From JBBPZA01 sp963728925 (GTDB taxonomy: Bacteria > Actinomycetota > Thermoleophilia > Solirubrobacterales > Solirubrobacteraceae), in assembly GCA_963728925.1 (NCBI GenBank), contig CAVSMB010000025.1, positions 91,552-155,551 of the forward strand: a DNA stretch of 64,000 nt, read 5' to 3'. Position numbers and translations under genes: made by a program. Position 1 is the first letter of the stretch, and each line of letters starts with the position of its first letter. Below, piece by piece: positions 61,202 through 64,000 of the stretch. The notes under the pieces were generated by a model. The model saw only the letters and a program-made list of their open reading frames with translations. It did no database searches and was not told where the DNA came from.

Positions 61202-61234
61202 CATCTGCCACGCCATGCCAATTACGATCGCCGT

Positions 61235-62122
61235 GTGCAGCGCCTCGATGTCGGGTTCCCTTCGGGTGAGGAGACCTGCGCCGCATGGCTTTATGTGCCA
61301 GACGGCGACGGGGGCTTTCCCGGGGTTGTGCTCGCGCACGGCTGGACGGGCGTGCGCGAGCAGCGGCTCGATGCCTACGGTGAGCGGTTTGCCGGGGCGG
61401 GGCTCGCGGCCCTCGTGTTCGACTACCGTCACTTCGGCGCCAGCTCCGGCGAGCCGCGTCAGCTGCTTGACATCACGCGCCAGCTCGATGACTGGGCAGC
61501 GGCGATCGCCTTCGTCCGCTCACGGGCTGAGATCGACCCCGGGCGGGTAGCGCTTTGGGGCACCTCGTTTTCCGGCGGCCACGTCATCGAGATCGCCGCG
61601 CGCGACCGGAAGATCGCCGCCGTCGTCGCACAGGTGCCATTTGCCGACGGGCTGCGCAATCTGCCCAGCCTTGGCTTGGGGGTGGCGCTGCGCCTGATCG
61701 CCGCCGGCCTGCGCGACCAGATCGCTGGGGCCTTCGGCCGGCCGCCGCACATGGTGCCGAGCGTCGGCCCGCCCGGCTCGGTGGCGGTGATGACCACGCC
61801 GGACGCTGAACCGGGGTTTCGCGCGATCGACCCGCCGGGCTCGACATGGCGCAATCAGGCTGCCGCCCGAGTTGCCCTTCGAGTCGCTAGCTACCGTCCG
61901 GGGCGCCACGCGGCCCAGATCGCAGCGCCGATCCTCTTCGCCATCGCCCAGGACGATGCCATCGCGCCTGCCGTACTCGCGCAAGCGGCCGCCGCGCGCG
62001 CGCCCCATGCCGAGGTGCGCACCTATCCCGGCGGCCATTTCGACATCTACCTCGGAACCACGTTCGAACGAGCGGTCGCGGACCAAGTGGAGTTCCTCAC
62101 CCGTCACCTGCTCCGTTCATAG
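61235..62122 (+). CDS. Alpha/beta-hydrolase, acetyl-xylan-esterase/dienelactone-like
   Basis: 295 residues of the alpha/beta-hydrolase fold. GVVLAHGWTGVREQRLDAY is the oxyanion-hole region, WGTSFSGGHVIEIAARD the nucleophile elbow (Ser), and the C-terminal AIAQDDAIAPA and GGHFDIYLG supply the acid and His. Its length and lid pattern resemble acetyl xylan esterase and dienelactone hydrolase-like proteins. The start is GTG 61235. It follows the gene-poor region and precedes a WS/DGAT gene by 163 bp. Substrate not known. Confidence 0.85.
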   Translation: MQRLDVGFPSGEETCAAWLYVPDGDGGFPGVVLAHGWTGVREQRLDAYGERFAGAGLAALVFDYRHFGASSGEPRQLLDITRQLDDWAAAIAFVRSRAEIDPGRVALWGTSFSGGHVIEIAARDRKIAAVVAQVPFADGLRNLPSLGLGVALRLIAAGLRDQIAGAFGRPPHMVPSVGPPGSVAVMTTPDAEPGFRAIDPPGSTWRNQAAARVALRVASYRPGRHAAQIAAPILFAIAQDDAIAPAVLAQAAAARAPHAEVRTYPGGHFDIYLGTTFERAVADQVEFLTRHLLRS

Positions 62123-62285
62123 CTGCGCTCCCGCGCGGATGAGGAAGGATCTCGGCCCCTTGCCGGGAAGCCCGATCTGATCGCTGAGGCCCTCCCGCGA
62201 GCCGGCGCCACCCAACGGCAACGCCGGTGAGCAGTCTGCCGCTTGACGAGATGACCGTCGCGGGAACTACGGGTAGGTTGAGTGC

Positions 62286-63719
62286 GTGGCAGACACGCTG
62301 ACGGCGCTTGACGGGTCGTTCCTGCGGCTGGAGGAGCTGGACGAGGGGGCGTTGATGAGCATCGGCGGCGTGATGGTGTTCGATCCGCTGGCGGGTGGGG
62401 GTGTTCCGCCTGTCGAGGCCGTGCGGGAGCACCTGGCCGCGCGGCTGGGTGAGCTTCCGCGCTACTCGCAGCGGCTGTCGAGCCCTCGGACGGGTAGTTT
62501 GGCGTGGCCGCGCTGGGTGCGCGATGAGCGCTTCGACCTTCGCTACCACGTCGGCCATGCCGAGCTGCCAGCGCCCGGCGACGACGGGCAGCTGAGCGAT
62601 TGGACGGCCGGGTTCTTTTCGCGCCCGCTGGACCGGAGCCGGCCGCTGTGGGAGATGGTGCTGATCGAGGGGCTCGAGCGCGGGCACTGGGCGCTTGGGT
62701 GGAAGACCCACCACTGCCTGGTCGACGGCGTCGGATCGGTGGACCTGATTGGTCTGATTCTAGGCCCCGGGCCAACATCGAGGACCGCGCCCGCCTCGGG
62801 GAGGAGCGCGTCGCGCCGAGGATCGTGGCGGTCACACGTTCCCGAGCCCCTGATTCAGGCCGCGGGCGCCGGCGCCCGCGCCACCCGTGCGGCGGTTCGG
62901 GCTGCGGCGCATCCCGGCGAGGCGTTGGAGCGCTCGCGCGAGGTCGCAGCGCTGATCGTCCGCGACGAGCTTCGCGGTGCGCCGCACACCTCGCTGAACG
63001 TGCGGATCGGGCAGACGCGCCGGTACGCCGTGGTGCGCACGCCGCTCGGGGAGCTCAAAGCGATCGGCCACCATCTCGGCGGGTCGATCACCGACGTGGT
63101 GCTGGCGGCCTCCACGAGTGGCCTGCGGCAGTTGCTGCTCTCGCGCGGGGAGCTGCTGCCGTCGCGTGGGCTGCGCGCGCTGGTGCCGATCAGCATGCGC
63201 GATGCATCGGACCGATCGATGCTCGGCAACCTGCTCAGCTTCTTGTTCGTCGATCTCCCGGTCGGCGAGCCTCTTGCGGAGGCGCGGCTGCACAACATCG
63301 CTGAGGCTACCCGTCGGCGGAAGCTCTCCGGCGCGGCTCGGGCCACCTCGACGATGATCGACCTTGCCGCGCTCGCGCCGCCGGTGGTGGCGAATGCGGC
63401 GCTTGCACGGACGGTGTTCTCCCGGCGGATGTTCAACGTGGCGGTCACAAACGTGCCCGGTTCGCCGGTGCCGCTCCACGCCTTCGGAGCGTTGGTGCGG
63501 GAGATCCACCCGGTCCTGCCGCTGCTCGCTGACCACGCGGTAGGGATCGCCGCTCTTTCCAACAACGGGTTGGTGACGTTCGGGATCACCGCCGACGCCT
63601 CCTCGACGCCCGACATCGACGTGCTCGCGCGCGCAATCGCCGACGGCCTCGGGGAGCTGCGCGCGCTGCTTCCTGACGCGGCCAAGATCGCGCGGGCGAG
63701 CCCTGACCGAGCGCGGTAG
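62286..63719 (+). CDS. WS/DGAT family acyltransferase, second copy
   Basis: 477 residues. HHCLVDG at 142-148 is the catalytic motif; LTALDGSFLRLEELDEGALM and RPLWEMVLIEGL are typical. Later sequences include RRYAVVRTPLG, GSITDVVLAASTSGLRQLL and VAVTNVPGSPVPLHAFG. Relative to the first copy at 1499 it shares family motifs but is clearly divergent, so it may prefer other acyl acceptors. GTG at 62286. Its position at the far end of the window suggests dispersed paralogues rather than a recent tandem duplication. Confidence 0.9.
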   Translation: MADTLTALDGSFLRLEELDEGALMSIGGVMVFDPLAGGGVPPVEAVREHLAARLGELPRYSQRLSSPRTGSLAWPRWVRDERFDLRYHVGHAELPAPGDDGQLSDWTAGFFSRPLDRSRPLWEMVLIEGLERGHWALGWKTHHCLVDGVGSVDLIGLILGPGPTSRTAPASGRSASRRGSWRSHVPEPLIQAAGAGARATRAAVRAAAHPGEALERSREVAALIVRDELRGAPHTSLNVRIGQTRRYAVVRTPLGELKAIGHHLGGSITDVVLAASTSGLRQLLLSRGELLPSRGLRALVPISMRDASDRSMLGNLLSFLFVDLPVGEPLAEARLHNIAEATRRRKLSGAARATSTMIDLAALAPPVVANAALARTVFSRRMFNVAVTNVPGSPVPLHAFGALVREIHPVLPLLADHAVGIAALSNNGLVTFGITADASSTPDIDVLARAIADGLGELRALLPDAAKIARASPDRAR

Positions 63720-63779
63720 CGCGGCTGATCGACGACGACAACGCGGCTACTCGTAGACGGTTTCTGGGCGGATACGGTC

Positions 63780-64000
63780 ATGAGCGAGATGATCGATTGG
63801 GACATCGGCCACTACGAGCAGATGGCCGTGGAGTTCGAGCCGGTCGCCGAGCACATGGTGTCTCTCGCGCGTGTCCAGCCCGGGGAGCGAGTACTGGATC
63901 TCGCCACAGGCACCGGCAACGCTGCCCTGCTGTCCGCCGGCGCAGGCGCACGTGTGACCGGCCTGGACACCGCGCGCAGGCTGATCGACGTCGCGCGCGG
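63780..64000 (+). CDS. SAM-dependent methyltransferase, N-terminal part
   Basis: The frame begins at ATG 63780 and runs off the window after about 73 residues. Residues 40-65 hold a clear class I SAM motif, VLDLATGTGNAALLSAGAGA, then VTGLDTARRLIDVAR. WDIGHYEQMAVEFEPVAEHM precedes it, typical of small-molecule methyltransferases of the Methyltransf_11/25 group. The remainder, and thus specificity, is not visible. Confidence 0.85.
   Translation, partial: MSEMIDWDIGHYEQMAVEFEPVAEHMVSLARVQPGERVLDLATGTGNAALLSAGAGARVTGLDTARRLIDVAR

Larger units (their letters stand above)
60140..61234. other. 1.1-kb gene-poor region, possible gene graveyard
   Basis: Outside hisF no frame in 60140-61234 matches a known family. 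Several open frames (for example 60198-60614 and 60568-61026) are uneven in codon use and look like decayed or foreign DNA. GC content is visibly lower in 60480-60870. It contains the inverted repeat at 60239-60290 and a small frame at 61037-61201. Confidence 0.45.

Overview
The window is GC-rich (about 70 percent or more) and densely packed, with many GTG starts, 4-nt ATGA/GTGA overlaps and genes on both strands. Several markers point to an actinobacterium: a Crp-type palindrome followed by a c-di-AMP (ydaO) riboswitch ahead of an exported protein, a garA-ftsR pair, an RsiG-like c-di-GMP-responsive anti-sigma homologue, SepF, and two wax ester/triacylglycerol synthases. Gene content and the style of the exported proteins suggest the class Thermoleophilia (Solirubrobacterales-like). 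That assignment is inference, because no rRNA gene is present.

Left part (1-13.3 kb): a partial exported gene under a riboswitch; an ECF sigma factor; a WS/DGAT; glutamine-dependent NAD synthetase; a hotdog thioesterase; a one-protein HTH-TM-RskA fusion; an alkyl-DHAP-synthase-like flavoprotein with an SRPBCC protein; then a minus-strand run apt-ftsR-garA-(rsiG-like)-pgsA-proS. Middle (13.3-45.6 kb): ispG, rseP and dxr are islands of the conserved minus-strand order rpsB-tsf-pyrH-frr-uppS-cdsA-dxr-rseP-ispG-proS. That order has been split by three accessory insertions. These carry exported glycosidase-like proteins, a Cys-less asparagine-synthase homologue, a chimeric glycosyltransferase, decayed lactate-utilisation (lut) genes, an intact glycolate operon (LctP-family permease, glcD, glcE, glcF, malate synthase), a FadD ligase, a GH2 enzyme, a broken ArsR/AHSA1 pair, tandem paralogous exported proteins, a YihY protein and two polytopic GT-C-like membrane proteins.

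Right part (45.5-64 kb): the translation/envelope operon rpsB to cdsA, then (reading down the minus strand toward rpsB) the distal division cluster pgeF-yggS-sepF-proC-yggT-lspA-rluD, a lipocalin-like gene, EamA/LysR, a CCA-adding-type nucleotidyltransferase, hisF, a 1.1-kb gene-poor stretch with a strong inverted repeat, an alpha/beta hydrolase, a second WS/DGAT and the start of a methyltransferase.

How they work together: glycolate is imported, oxidised to glyoxylate by GlcDEF and condensed with acetyl-CoA by malate synthase. FadD and the two WS/DGATs suggest acyl-CoA activation and storage-lipid synthesis. UppS, CdsA, PgsA, Dxr and IspG supply isoprenoid and phospholipid precursors for the envelope. 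The most unusual structures are the (CCCT)n/G-quadruplex-capable tract upstream of dxr, the 24-bp-repeat C-terminal extension of ribosomal protein S2, the degenerate tandem repeats in the permease leader, the tandem exported paralogues, and the chimeric and decayed genes at 19.3-22.5 kb.
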